NCBI GenBank assembly: GCA_017622085.1
Contig: JAGARU010000049.1
Span: 53,364-117,363 of the forward strand
From: Clostridia bacterium
Lineage (GTDB): Bacteria > Bacillota > Clostridia > Oscillospirales > CAG-272
Direction of reading: 5' to 3'
DNA length: 64,000 nt
The notes under the pieces are model-generated. The model saw nothing but the letters and a program-made list of their open reading frames with translations, was not told the DNA's origin and searched no databases. The position numbers were made by a program, and so were the translations under genes. Shown in pieces: positions 43,409-53,486 of the stretch (the stretch's first letter is position 1; each line of letters starts with the position of its first letter).

Positions 43409-46400
43409 TTATTCCAGAATCTTTTCCTTTCCTACGTCGTTTACGTCCATCATCAGAACGCGGGAAACACCGTGCTGGGGCATGGTAACGCCGTACAGCG
43501 TATCTGCCACCTCCATGGTGCCTCGACGGTGGGTGATTACGATAAACTGGGTCTGGTCGGAATATTTCTTTATGTAATTACCGAAGCGTACGACGTTTAC
43601 CTCATCCAGCGCCGCCTCGATCTCGTCGAAGATACAGAAGGGCGTGGGATTTACCTTAAGGATGGCAAACAGAAGCGCAATGGCAACGAAGGCCTGCTCA
43701 CCGCCGGACAGGAGCATCAAGCTCTTGATTACCTTGCCGGGAGGAGCGGCCTTGATCTCAATGCCGCATTCCAGCACGTTTTCGGGGTCTGTCAGCGTTA
43801 CCTCCGCATGACCGCCGCCAAACAGCTCACGGAACACCTCATTGAAATTAAGGTTAATGGCATTGAAGGCAGTAACAAAGCTATCCTTCATATCTACCTC
43901 CAAGGTAGCGATTGCCTTGATCAGCTCTCCCTTTGCCTGAGTTAGGTCGTTCATCTGGGTGGAAAGAACGTCGTAACGTTCCTTTACCGTCTTATACTCC
44001 TCAATAGCATCCACGTTGATGGGGCCAAGAGCCTTGATCTTTCTCTTGTATTCAGCCAAAGCAGAGGCAACCTCACCGCGGTTTTTGGCGGTAACCACGG
44101 GATAATTCAGCTCCAAGGCCTCGGCATGGGTAATTTCATACTCATCCCAAAGGTGAGAAACCGTCTTATCAAAGTCTGTTTTCAGCTGTTCCAGCTTGTT
44201 TTCGTTTTTGGAGTGAGACAGAAGCACCGTTTCTTTGCGAGAGGTAACGTCACGAATCTTCAACCGAAGCTCATTAAGCTTACGCTCCAGCTCCATGCCG
44301 TCCGCCTCCATTTGCGCACGCTCCGCCTCAAGGGCTTCCAGCTTTGTGCTCTCGGCGGCGTACTGTTGACGGTTGGAATCGGAGGAACGGGAAGAATTGG
44401 AGATACTTTCTTTGAGATAAATCACTCTCTGATTCTTTCGTGCAAGCTGCTCCTCGTTGCTCTGATAACGGGCATTGGCGTCCAGAATTGCTACCTGCAT
44501 AGCCTCGATATCCTTTTTGTGCTCGGCGGTGCGGATACGGTGGGATGCGATCTCGTCGGAAAGCGTGTCAATCGCTTCGGCAAGCTCGTAACGTTTTTCA
44601 TCGATCGCCTGGCGCTTTTCGCGGATCAATTCGATCTCAGCCTGAATCTGTTCCATGGATTCCGTCAGCTTTTCGATGTCTCCACTGCTCTTCTCACGGT
44701 CGCTCTCCAGCGCTTCACTGTCAGAGACCAGACCGGAAAGAAGATTTTGCGCGACTTCAAGCTGTGTTTTCATGCTTTCACACTGAATCTCCTCTGAGTG
44801 ACGGAGCGTTTCGGAAATGCGGGCAGTATCCGACGCCATATTCTTTTGGGAGGTAAGGGATTCCATCTCCTGCCGAAGGGTGGCGATCTGATTGCGAAGA
44901 TCCTCCTTATCTGCAGTCATCGTTTCGATTTGCTTTGCAAGATCCGTGATCTTTGCGTTTCTTGTAAGCATTCCACTGTCGCGCTTAGCCGAACCACCGG
45001 TAAAGGAACCGCCTACGTTGATCTGCTGGCCATCCAGCGTTACAATCCGCACGGTATAGCGGAGCGCCTTGGCGGCGGTGGTTGCGTTATCCAGATTGTC
45101 AAAGACCGCAGTACGTCCAAGAAGCGAGGATATAATATTGGTAAACTGCTTATTATAGGTAACCAGCTTGTCTGCCGTATTAATATAACCCTTGAAACTT
45201 GCAGCGTTTTTCAGCTCCTGAGATGCAACAGCTGGCTTAACGGAGGTAATAGGATAGAAGGTTGCGCGGCCGGCACCGGCACTTTTCAGCTCACGGATGC
45301 AAAGCTTGGCGGTCTCCTCATTATCAACAACAATGTTCTGCAGACCCGCGCCAAGGGCTGTCTCCACAGCAACGGTATACCGCTCGGGCACATCAATTAG
45401 TCGGGATACGGGGCCAAAAATCTCACCGCCGTTTGTATTTAATTTCTTTTCTTCATACGCGCGCATGAGGAAGCGAACACTATGATTGTAGCCCTCAAAA
45501 TGCTCTTCCAACCGCTTCAGGGAATCCAAAAATTCCCGGTTGGCGTTCAACTGCGAGAGAAGTGCTGATTCGGATTCGCGAAGTTGTTCAAGGCTTGCGC
45601 TCTTATCCGCCAAGGCAGAATCGATCGTTGCGATCTCCGACACGAGAGCATGGATCCTGTCCTGATATTCGGAGATGGTCTTTTCCTTTGCGGCGATCTG
45701 AGCGGAGAGGGTGTCGGACTCGGCACGGTATTTCTCTATATCACGCTTAACGCTATCGTCCCGCTCCCGGCTGGTATCGGCCGAACTTTTAAGGACGGAA
45801 ACACGCACGTTCAAGTCGGACGCTTCGGTTTCCTTTGCCTTCTGCTCCTCGAACAGGCGTTCCAACTCGGCAGAAGCCACGTCCTTTTCGCTGAGCAAGG
45901 AATTCTGTTTTTCCTGCATGGACGTATACTGAGAATCAAGGGTAGCAAGCTCCGTGTTAAGGGTTTCCAGTGCGGCTTCCTTCTCACCGATCTCCCGCTT
46001 GATTTCAGCAAGGACGCCGGTCAGGTGGAGGATCTCCTCATGCTCTGTTTTTAAGCTTTCCTCGTTGTGTGCCGCGTCGTTGGTCATAACGCGGTATTCG
46101 CTATCCAACTCGCGGATAATATTATTGCTTTCCTTGATCTCGCTGTAGAGCTTTTCCGCCTTTTGCTTATTCTCAACGGAGGCATTATAAAGGCGGTCGT
46201 TTTTCGCCTCCAGCTGTTCTACGGTATCGGTAGCCATCTCCAGCTCGTGGGCGGAGAGACGGCAATCGTTTTCCAGCTTTTCAATATCCTGGCGCATCTT
46301 TTCGGAATCGTAGAGCCAGAGAGAAACGTCTGCCTCCTTCTTTTTGCCGTAAAGATCCAAGTACTTCTTTGCCTTTTCGGAGTCACGCTCCAAGGGGCCT

Positions 46401-47011
46401 ACGCGGGATTCCAGCTCACGCAGGATATCGCCGGCACGCTGCATATTTTCCTCGGTGCGAGCCAGCTTTCGTTCCGCTTCTTCCTTTTTATAGCGGAATT
46501 TGGAGATACCGGCGGCTTCCTCAAAAATGCTGCGGCGGTCTTCGCTTTTCTTGGAAATGATCTCTGCAATTCTTCCCTGTCCGATAATGGAATAGCCCTC
46601 ACGGCCTACGCCGGTGTTCATAAAGAGCTCAAAAATATCCTTCAGGCGGACGGGCTTACGGTTGATCAGGTATTCGCTTTCGCCCGCGCGATAGTAGCGA
46701 CGGGTAACGGTAATTTCGTCGTAAGGACTGTTCAGCTTTCCTTCCTCGGCGGTATTATCAAAGGTTACGGAAACCTCTGCATAGCTCATGGGCTTGCGGT
46801 CCTCGGTGCCGATGAAGATTACGTCCTCCATTTTGGAGCCGCGGAGCGTTTTGGTAGAAAGCTCACCGAGAACCCAGCGCATGGCGTCGGTAATATTGGA
46901 TTTTCCGCTACCGTTGGGGCCAACGATTACCGTAGCGCCGCGGTCAAAGCGAAGAACCGTTTTATCGGGAAAGGATTTGAAGCCTTGGAGCTCAAGCGTC
47001 TTCAGATACAA
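43409..47011 (-). CDS. smc: Chromosome segregation ATPase SMC
   Basis: A 1200-residue condensin subunit. Walker A GPNGSGKSNI is near residues 32-41. Two long coiled coils flank a hinge at about 510-670 containing GAGLQNIVVDNEETAK. The C-terminal head has LLSGGEQAFVAIALL and FCIFDEIEAALDE. The start is TTG at 47011, after GAGGAGG. It organises the chromosome with ScpA and ScpB, which are not in this window. Confidence 0.98.
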   Translation of the reverse strand: MYLKTLELQGFKSFPDKTVLRFDRGATVIVGPNGSGKSNITDAMRWVLGELSTKTLRGSKMEDVIFIGTEDRKPMSYAEVSVTFDNTAEEGKLNSPYDEITVTRRYYRAGESEYLINRKPVRLKDIFELFMNTGVGREGYSIIGQGRIAEIISKKSEDRRSIFEEAAGISKFRYKKEEAERKLARTEENMQRAGDILRELESRVGPLERDSEKAKKYLDLYGKKKEADVSLWLYDSEKMRQDIEKLENDCRLSAHELEMATDTVEQLEAKNDRLYNASVENKQKAEKLYSEIKESNNIIRELDSEYRVMTNDAAHNEESLKTEHEEILHLTGVLAEIKREIGEKEAALETLNTELATLDSQYTSMQEKQNSLLSEKDVASAELERLFEEQKAKETEASDLNVRVSVLKSSADTSRERDDSVKRDIEKYRAESDTLSAQIAAKEKTISEYQDRIHALVSEIATIDSALADKSASLEQLRESESALLSQLNANREFLDSLKRLEEHFEGYNHSVRFLMRAYEEKKLNTNGGEIFGPVSRLIDVPERYTVAVETALGAGLQNIVVDNEETAKLCIRELKSAGAGRATFYPITSVKPAVASQELKNAASFKGYINTADKLVTYNKQFTNIISSLLGRTAVFDNLDNATTAAKALRYTVRIVTLDGQQINVGGSFTGGSAKRDSGMLTRNAKITDLAKQIETMTADKEDLRNQIATLRQEMESLTSQKNMASDTARISETLRHSEEIQCESMKTQLEVAQNLLSGLVSDSEALESDREKSSGDIEKLTESMEQIQAEIELIREKRQAIDEKRYELAEAIDTLSDEIASHRIRTAEHKKDIEAMQVAILDANARYQSNEEQLARKNQRVIYLKESISNSSRSSDSNRQQYAAESTKLEALEAERAQMEADGMELERKLNELRLKIRDVTSRKETVLLSHSKNENKLEQLKTDFDKTVSHLWDEYEITHAEALELNYPVVTAKNRGEVASALAEYKRKIKALGPINVDAIEEYKTVKERYDVLSTQMNDLTQAKGELIKAIATLEVDMKDSFVTAFNAINLNFNEVFRELFGGGHAEVTLTDPENVLECGIEIKAAPPGKVIKSLMLLSGGEQAFVAIALLFAILKVNPTPFCIFDEIEAALDEVNVVRFGNYIKKYSDQTQFIVITHRRGTMEVADTLYGVTMPQHGVSRVLMMDVNDVGKEKILE

Positions 47012-47035
47012 AGCAATGTCCTCCTCTCTTATAGT

Positions 47036-48043
47036 TTATGTAACATCAATTTTGACGGTATATTCGGTAAGTAGGGGGGATTCCTCCACCTTGACGGTAG
47101 AAAATCCATAGGTGGCCATTAGCTCCCGCTTGGTTGCTCCACGGTGACCCAGCACCTTGGAGGTGTGGCCACGGGGACACGTAATGCGAAGATGGCGGCC
47201 GGGTGCCGGTCGGTCGATAGCGGACAAGATCCGATCCCGATAAACGGCACTCATAACAAGCTCTCCCATGGCACTGTGATTGGGGCCGGCCAGATAGGTG
47301 GTATCGGAGTGAAGGTTTTCACTGTCACACAAGCCGATCCGCAAGCACGGGACACGGTGCGAGAGAAAAATGGACAAAACGTTTTTGGCGCGGCAAACCG
47401 CTTCCTCCACAGTAAGTGGGCAGTAGATCCCGTCTGCAAGCCATTCAGCGAGCTCCGTATCCCTGAACACAACCGTAGGATAGATGCGTGCGGCGGAGGC
47501 GCCCATGCGGCATATTGCCTCAGCCGTTTCGCACTCACTCTCCGCTGTCGCGCCGGGAAGACCAATCATCATTTGCCCTGCGGACGGGATTCCAGCCGCT
47601 GCAAGTTGCGAGAAGGCCTGTTCCGTTTGCTTGATGGTATGGCCGCGCTTTAGCCGGGAGAGCACCGCGTCATCCATGCTCTGTACCCCGAGCTCCACGC
47701 AGGAGATGGGATACTGCTTGAGGATCGTGATAATGTCCGGGTCGATATAATCCGGTCGGGTGGACATCCGAATGCCGGTCACTTGTCCGCGCTTAACGTA
47801 CTCGTTTGCCAGCTCCAGAAGAGCCAGCATCCGCGGGCGCTCGATGCCGGTAAAGGAGCCGCCGAAAAAAGCGATCTCACACTCGGCATCGGACACGGTG
47901 GATAAAACGGCCTCAATCTCTCCTCGGACGGTATCCATAGAAAAGATCTCCTTGCCGGAAATGGTGCGCTGGTTACAGAACACGCATTGGTTCGGGCATC
48001 CAAGATGGGGAACAAAAATGGGGATATTTACGTGGCGGCTCAT
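47036..48043 (-). CDS. Radical SAM protein, Elp3-like
   Basis: A 335-residue protein with the CxxxCxxC cluster site as GCPNQCVFCNQRTI near residues 15-28, and the FFGGSFTGIE strand. The SPASM domain is absent. The MiaB/NifB/Elp3 superfamily includes tRNA-modifying enzymes; the C-terminal half has no GNAT domain, unlike Elp3. Clostridial genomes often have it between rnc and smc. The reaction is unknown. The ATG overlaps the rnc stop. Confidence 0.88.
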   Translation of the reverse strand: MSRHVNIPIFVPHLGCPNQCVFCNQRTISGKEIFSMDTVRGEIEAVLSTVSDAECEIAFFGGSFTGIERPRMLALLELANEYVKRGQVTGIRMSTRPDYIDPDIITILKQYPISCVELGVQSMDDAVLSRLKRGHTIKQTEQAFSQLAAAGIPSAGQMMIGLPGATAESECETAEAICRMGASAARIYPTVVFRDTELAEWLADGIYCPLTVEEAVCRAKNVLSIFLSHRVPCLRIGLCDSENLHSDTTYLAGPNHSAMGELVMSAVYRDRILSAIDRPAPGRHLRITCPRGHTSKVLGHRGATKRELMATYGFSTVKVEESPLLTEYTVKIDVT

Positions 48044-48768
48044 TTTTCGCCGAAGAGGGTCAAGGCTTCTTTCGCGGCATTTTGCTCCGCCTCGCGCTTG
48101 GTTCTTCCCTGTCCGTGGCCGATCACGTTGCTGTTCAGGCGCGCCTCAACCTCAAAGATCTTGCGGTGATCCGGGCCGCTTTCGCCAACTACGACGTACT
48201 CAAGGATCTCGCCGTTTGCCTGCTGGACAATCTGCTGGAGCTTGGTCTTATGGTCGTATTCCGAGAGCTCATTGCCGGAATCCAACAGATCGATTTCCGG
48301 GATAACCAAGGGCAGAAGGAAGGCAGCGACCTGATTTTTGCCCTCCTCGCCACTATCAAGGAAGATGGCGGCCAGCAGTGCCTCAAAGGCGTTTTCAAGG
48401 ATAGAAGGACGCTCTCTGCCATGACCCAGCTCCTCGCCGTGGCCAAGCAGAAGATAGTCGCCGAGACCAATGCTCATGGCAAACTTGGAAAGAGCCTCGC
48501 GGCATACGACGGATGCACGGATCTTGGTAAGATCACCCTCCGGTCGCTTGGTAAAGCGGTCGTACAAATATTCACTTACAACGATAGAAAGCACGGAGTC
48601 GCCGAGAAATTCAAGGCGCTCGTTGCATTCCACGTTGATCTTTCTCGCCTTATTTTCATTTGAGAAGGAGGAATGCGTCAACGCCGTTCTCAGCAACATT
48701 TTGTTTTTAAAGGTATATCCAAGCGTTCGCTCCAGTTCGACCAATGGACGGGGATACGTGGTAGACAT
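48040..48768 (-). CDS. rnc: Ribonuclease III
   Basis: A 242-residue double-strand RNA nuclease. The N-terminal domain has the signature NERLEFLGDSVLS with the catalytic Glu/Asp, and the C-terminal dsRBD ends GQGRTKREAEQNAAKEAL. It matures rRNA and cuts regulatory duplexes. acpP, often between plsX and rnc, is not present. Confidence 0.97.
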   Translation of the reverse strand: MSTTYPRPLVELERTLGYTFKNKMLLRTALTHSSFSNENKARKINVECNERLEFLGDSVLSIVVSEYLYDRFTKRPEGDLTKIRASVVCREALSKFAMSIGLGDYLLLGHGEELGHGRERPSILENAFEALLAAIFLDSGEEGKNQVAAFLLPLVIPEIDLLDSGNELSEYDHKTKLQQIVQQANGEILEYVVVGESGPDHRKIFEVEARLNSNVIGHGQGRTKREAEQNAAKEALTLFGEK

Positions 48769-48797
48769 TACAGGCCTCCGAACATTTATTTTATACT

Positions 48798-49823
48798 TTA
48801 CGCCTCGGCGGGCTTGGACTCGCTGCTGACGGCGCGGCGGATCTGGTCCGCCATTTTTTCAATGGTATTCTGCTCAACAAAGGCAACCGCCTGATGAACG
48901 GATGCGCGGATGGCCTCCGCATCGGAGCTACCGTGAGACTTGATTACGGGCTTAGCAAGGCCAAGGAACAGGGCGCCGCCATACTTGGAGGCGTTGAACT
49001 GCTCCTTGATGCCCATCAGGCTCTTTTTCGTAAGCAAATAAGCGAGCTTTGAGCGGAAATTGGCAGAAAACAGAGTTTTCAGCTTCTTCAAGAAGAATTT
49101 GCCAAAGCCCTCGGTATACTTAAGAAGGATATTTCCGGTAAAGCCGTCGGTTACAAGAACGTCACAAACGCCGGTAGGAACCTCCTTGCCCTCTACGTTG
49201 CCCACGAAATTCACAGGCATGCCCTTAAGCGCGTGATGGGCCTCCACGGCAACGGGTGTACCCTTATGCTCCTCTGCGCCATTATTGAGCAAGCCGACGC
49301 GGGGCTCGGTAACGCCCATAACCGATTCCATATAGATGGAACCGAGGATCGCCCACTGGCAAAGAACGTCTGCGGTAACCACAGGATTCGCGCCACAATC
49401 CATCAAAAGCATGGGCTTGGCCAACGGAAGGATGGTAGCCAAGGCAGAGCGGCGGACGCCCTTCAATTTGCGAACGATCAAGGAAGAGCCTGCATGGAGA
49501 GCACCGGTATTGCCGGCGCTGATCATGGCATCGGCACCTTCCTTCAGAAGCGTAAGTGCCAGGCCCATGGAAGAATTTCTCTTTTCCTTCATAATGGTCA
49601 TGGGGTCGTCCTCCATGGTAAGAACGTCCTCGGTATGAAGAATCTCGATATTCTTGGGGCATTCCTTGCCCTCGTTTTTCATTTCCTCGCGGATCTTGGC
49701 CTCATCGCCAACCAAAACCAGGGTAATATCCTCGCGTCCGGTCAAATCCTTGGACGCCTTCAGGGCGCCTTTGACGGCTTCTGCGGGGAAATCTCCACTC
49801 ATGGCATCCAGTATAATTCTCAT
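48798..49823 (-). CDS. plsX: Phosphate acyltransferase PlsX
   Basis: A 341-residue enzyme converting acyl-ACP to acyl phosphate for phospholipid synthesis with PlsY. Motifs are RIILDAMSGD, SAGNTGAL, DCGANPVV, NNGAEEHKGT and VTDGFTGNILLKYTEG. It precedes rnc; fatty-acid genes are not in the window. Confidence 0.97.
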   Translation of the reverse strand: MRIILDAMSGDFPAEAVKGALKASKDLTGREDITLVLVGDEAKIREEMKNEGKECPKNIEILHTEDVLTMEDDPMTIMKEKRNSSMGLALTLLKEGADAMISAGNTGALHAGSSLIVRKLKGVRRSALATILPLAKPMLLMDCGANPVVTADVLCQWAILGSIYMESVMGVTEPRVGLLNNGAEEHKGTPVAVEAHHALKGMPVNFVGNVEGKEVPTGVCDVLVTDGFTGNILLKYTEGFGKFFLKKLKTLFSANFRSKLAYLLTKKSLMGIKEQFNASKYGGALFLGLAKPVIKSHGSSDAEAIRASVHQAVAFVEQNTIEKMADQIRRAVSSESKPAEA

Positions 49824-49826
49824 GAT

Positions 49827-51167
49827 TTATTCCTCTTTCATGATGGGATTTTCGTTGATAAAGGCTTCTGCCTTGGCGATCGCACGGGCACCAAGGGCTT
49901 CGTTCCGGAACTTTTTTGGTCCCTTGACCTTCTTTTCGAGAGGTGCCACGATGCCAAAATTGGCATTCATGGGCTGGAACTTACCGCTGACGGAAATGTT
50001 ACCTGCCACGTAATGGGCAAGAGATCCGATGACCGTCTCGCGGGTGAAGGAGGGCGTCTCCTTGCCAAGCGCGCGGTAGGCCGCGCTGATGCCAGCAACA
50101 AAGCCGGAGGAGGTGGACTCGATGTAACCCTCCACGCCGGTCATTTGCCCGGCAAAGAACACGCTAGGTCTCTGACGGAGAGAATAGTCCGGGTTCAGAA
50201 GCTGGGGAGAGTTCAGATACGTATTGCGGTGCATGACACCGTAACGGAGAAACTCGGCATTTTCAAGACCGGGAATCATGCGGAACACTCTTCTCTGCTC
50301 TCCAAAGGTAAGGTGGGTCTGGAAGCCCACGATGTTATACATGGTTCCCTCTGCGTTCTCCCGACGGAGCTGAACCACGGCAAAATAGGTCTCGCCCGTT
50401 TTGGGATTGGCAATGCCTACGGGCTTCATGGGGCCGAAGGTAAGCGTATCGTAGCCGCGCTTGGCCATGACCTCCACAGGCATACAGCCCTCAAACACCT
50501 CAAGCTTTTGATATTTGGCATCAAACTCTTTAAGAGCCGCTTCCTCGGCGGTAACGAGCGCCTCATAGAAGGCACGGTATTCCGCCTCGGACATGGGGCA
50601 ATTGATGTAATCGGCATCGCCCTTGTCGTAGCGGGAAGCAAAGAAGGCCTTGCTCATATCGATGCTTTCAAAATCCACGATGGGAGCGGCGGCATCGTAA
50701 AAATGCAGGCCGGCGCCAAGCTCGCGCTCGATGTAGTCCGCCATGTCATCTGAGGTAAGGGGGCCGGTTGCAACAACGGTAATTCCCTCCTCCGGAATGG
50801 CGGTGCACTCCTCCTCCACAACAGTAATGTTGGGATGGGAGCGGATACGGTCGGTAATATAAGCAGAAAAACGCTCACGGTCCACAGCCAAGGCAGATCC
50901 GGCGGCGACACGGTTGTTATCGGCAGCCTCCATGATCAGCGAGCCCATGGCTCTCAGCTCCGCCTTCAGGACGCCAATGGCGTTTGACAGCTCGTCGGAG
51001 CGGAGAGAATTGGAACAGACCAGCTCTGCAAAATTGGTATTATGATGTGCAGGGGTGAATTTTTGGGGCTTCATTTCGTAAAGGGTAACCTTTACGCCGC
51101 GGTTAGCCGCCTGCCAGGCCGCCTCACAGCCGGCCAAGCCTGCGCCGTATACACGAATCTCACTCAT
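49827..51167 (-). CDS. trmFO: Methylenetetrahydrofolate-tRNA uridine-54 methyltransferase TrmFO
   Basis: A 446-residue FAD protein that makes ribothymidine-54 in tRNA using methylene-THF. It has the FAD site [26 protein letters not shown], and [12 protein letters not shown] with the SGFVAGI segment. The ATG at 51167 overlaps the topA stop by 8 bp; a five-codon longer frame has no site. Confidence 0.96.
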   Translation of the reverse strand: MSEIRVYGAGLAGCEAAWQAANRGVKVTLYEMKPQKFTPAHHNTNFAELVCSNSLRSDELSNAIGVLKAELRAMGSLIMEAADNNRVAAGSALAVDRERFSAYITDRIRSHPNITVVEEECTAIPEEGITVVATGPLTSDDMADYIERELGAGLHFYDAAAPIVDFESIDMSKAFFASRYDKGDADYINCPMSEAEYRAFYEALVTAEEAALKEFDAKYQKLEVFEGCMPVEVMAKRGYDTLTFGPMKPVGIANPKTGETYFAVVQLRRENAEGTMYNIVGFQTHLTFGEQRRVFRMIPGLENAEFLRYGVMHRNTYLNSPQLLNPDYSLRQRPSVFFAGQMTGVEGYIESTSSGFVAGISAAYRALGKETPSFTRETVIGSLAHYVAGNISVSGKFQPMNANFGIVAPLEKKVKGPKKFRNEALGARAIAKAEAFINENPIMKEE

Positions 51168-53451
51168 CGCCTTCAACCTCAAAATTACTATCGGCAGGAT
51201 CGATTGCCTTGGTATAGTTACACTCCGTATTGTGGCAACAAAGAACGGACTTGCCTCTCTTCTTCACAAGAAGGTCGCCACACTGAGGACATTTTTCAGC
51301 TACAGGAATATCCCAGGAGGAGAAATCGCAGGTGGGATACTTGGAGCAGCTATAGAATACCTTTTTATTCTTACCCCACTTGGTCACCAGATCAGCGCCG
51401 CACTTGGGGCAAGCAACGCCGAGGGATTTGACCTTGGGCTTGGTAAACTTACATTTGGGATAGTTGCTGCATGCATAGAAGCTGCCGAACTTGCCCTGAC
51501 GGAGCACCATATCGCCGCCGCAAAGCTCACACTTGAAGTCGGCAATCTCCACTTTTTTCTCTTCCTGCTCTTTTTTTGCGTTAAGGGGCTTGGTGTTTTT
51601 GCAGGTGGGATAGTTGGGGCATGCGGCAAATTTGCCGAAACGGCCGTTTTTAACGATCATGCGACTTCCGCAATTCTCACAGATGATATCCGTTTCCTCA
51701 ACGGGAATCTCAACCTTCTGCTCGGCAACGTTCTTTTCAGCCGCCTCCAGCTCACGGGCAAAGCCGTTGTAGAACTGGCTGAGCACGTCGACAACCGTTG
51801 CGTCGCCATTTTCAATGGTATCAAGACGATCCTCCATCAGCGCCGTAAACTCATAGTTTACGATATCCGGGAAGTTCTTCTCCATCAGCTCCGTGGTAAC
51901 CTCGCCGAGCGAGGTGGGAACAAGGGATTTTCCTTCTCTCTTAACGTATCCGCGAGAAATGATGATGGAAATGATGGTATTGTAGGTGCTGGGACGGCCA
52001 ATGCCACGCTCCTCGAAAAATTTAACCAAGGAGCCTTCGTTGTATCGGGGGGGTGCCTCGGTGAAATGCTGCTCAGGAACGATGGAAACGGTATTCAGGA
52101 CGTCGTTCTTCTTCAGAGGAGGAAGCTTGGCGTTCTTTTCCGGCGCCATTTCGGTATTGCCGTTTTTCGGCTTTTCCTCAACCGATTCCTCGTATACGGC
52201 CATAAAGCCGCGGAATTTAACGGTATAGCCGCTGGTATGGAAGAGGTATCCGGCCGACTCGAAATCTACAGCTACGGTATTGATCTCAGCGGAGGCCATC
52301 TGGCTTGCCACGTACCGATCCCAGATCAGCTTATAAAGCTTATACTGGTCGGAGGTGAGAATTCCCTTCAGCATGGCCGGCTCAAGGGTGACGTTGGAGG
52401 GACGGATGGCTTCATGGGCATCCTGTGCGTTCGCCTTGGTTTTATAGACTCTGGGAACATCCGGGCAATAGCTTGCACCAAACTTGTCAAGGATAAAGCT
52501 CTTGGCGCTTGCCTGTGCCTCAGCAGAAATACGGAGAGAGTCGGTACGCATATAAGTGATCAGACCCTGTACGCCGCCGTGAGCAGAGCCGAGGTTGACA
52601 CCTTCGTAAAGCTCCTGCGCCACCTTCATAGTACGCTGAACCTGGAAATTCAGCTTGCGGGAGGCCTCCTGCTGCATGGTAGAAGTGGTAAAGGGCGGTG
52701 CGGGGGCACGGAGCTTAGTGCCTTCCTTGATATCGGCTACAGTAAACGGTGCGTTCTGCACGGCGTTTACCACAGCCATGGCATCCTTCTCATTCTTTAA
52801 GTCGATCTTTCCCTTTTTGTCGCCAAAGAACCGAGCGTTGACGGGCTTGCTTCCACCGATAGAAAGGGCGGCATCTACTGTCCAGTATTCAGCGGGAACA
52901 AAGGCGCGGATCTCATTTTCACGCTCTACGATAATCTTAGTGGCTACGGACTGAACGCGTCCGGCGGAAAGGCCGCTTCGAACAGCGCGCCAGAAAAAGG
53001 GGCTGAGCTTATAGCCCACGATACGGTCAAGGATGCGACGTGCCTGCTGAGAGTTTACAATGTTCATATCGATGTCTCTCGGATGCTTGATGCCATCCTT
53101 AACGGCAGTTTTGGTAAGCTCGTTAAAGGTAACGCGCTTCGCTTTTTTTTCCGGGATCGCAAGGGCGGTCATAAGATGCCAGGAGATTGCTTCACCCTCG
53201 CGGTCAGGGTCCGTTGCCAGATAGACCTTATCGGCATTTTTTACATCGGCCTTGAGCTCCTTGATCAGCTCACCTCTACCGCGGATGTTGATGTAGTGGG
53301 CGGCAAAGCCGTTTTCAATATCAACACCGAGAGAGGATTTGGGAAGATCACGGATGTGTCCGATGGATGCTACAACTTTATAGTTAGAACCAAGGTAACC
53401 CTTGATGGTGCTTGCTTTGGACGGGGACTCTACGATTACAAGATTTGCCAT
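51160..53451 (-). CDS. topA: DNA topoisomerase I
   Basis: A 763-residue type IA topoisomerase. The TOPRIM domain starts [19 protein letters not shown] and has [14 protein letters not shown]. The catalytic tyrosine is in [14 protein letters not shown]. Four C4 zinc ribbons follow in the tail (CENC, CELC, CPKC and CPQC). It relaxes negative supercoils. The first Met that can serve is at 53451; the frame extends 46 codons into dprA without a usable start. Its AAGGAG site is 22 nt from the ATG with a perfect hairpin between. Confidence 0.97.
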   Translation of the reverse strand: MANLVIVESPSKASTIKGYLGSNYKVVASIGHIRDLPKSSLGVDIENGFAAHYINIRGRGELIKELKADVKNADKVYLATDPDREGEAISWHLMTALAIPEKKAKRVTFNELTKTAVKDGIKHPRDIDMNIVNSQQARRILDRIVGYKLSPFFWRAVRSGLSAGRVQSVATKIIVERENEIRAFVPAEYWTVDAALSIGGSKPVNARFFGDKKGKIDLKNEKDAMAVVNAVQNAPFTVADIKEGTKLRAPAPPFTTSTMQQEASRKLNFQVQRTMKVAQELYEGVNLGSAHGGVQGLITYMRTDSLRISAEAQASAKSFILDKFGASYCPDVPRVYKTKANAQDAHEAIRPSNVTLEPAMLKGILTSDQYKLYKLIWDRYVASQMASAEINTVAVDFESAGYLFHTSGYTVKFRGFMAVYEESVEEKPKNGNTEMAPEKNAKLPPLKKNDVLNTVSIVPEQHFTEAPPRYNEGSLVKFFEERGIGRPSTYNTIISIIISRGYVKREGKSLVPTSLGEVTTELMEKNFPDIVNYEFTALMEDRLDTIENGDATVVDVLSQFYNGFARELEAAEKNVAEQKVEIPVEETDIICENCGSRMIVKNGRFGKFAACPNYPTCKNTKPLNAKKEQEEKKVEIADFKCELCGGDMVLRQGKFGSFYACSNYPKCKFTKPKVKSLGVACPKCGADLVTKWGKNKKVFYSCSKYPTCDFSSWDIPVAEKCPQCGDLLVKKRGKSVLCCHNTECNYTKAIDPADSNFEVEGDE

Positions 53452-53459
53452 TGTGTGTA

Positions 53460-53479
53460 GGGCAAAATGCCCTCTCCTT
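53460..53479 (-). promoter_or_regulatory. Hairpin between Shine-Dalgarno and start of topA
   Basis: The minus strand reads AAGGAG (53474-53479), A, GGGCA-TTT-TGCCC (53460-53472), then eight bases and ATG. Folding would reduce spacing from 22 to 9 nt, as at the LCP gene. Confidence 0.6.
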
Positions 53480-53486
53480 TCCGATT

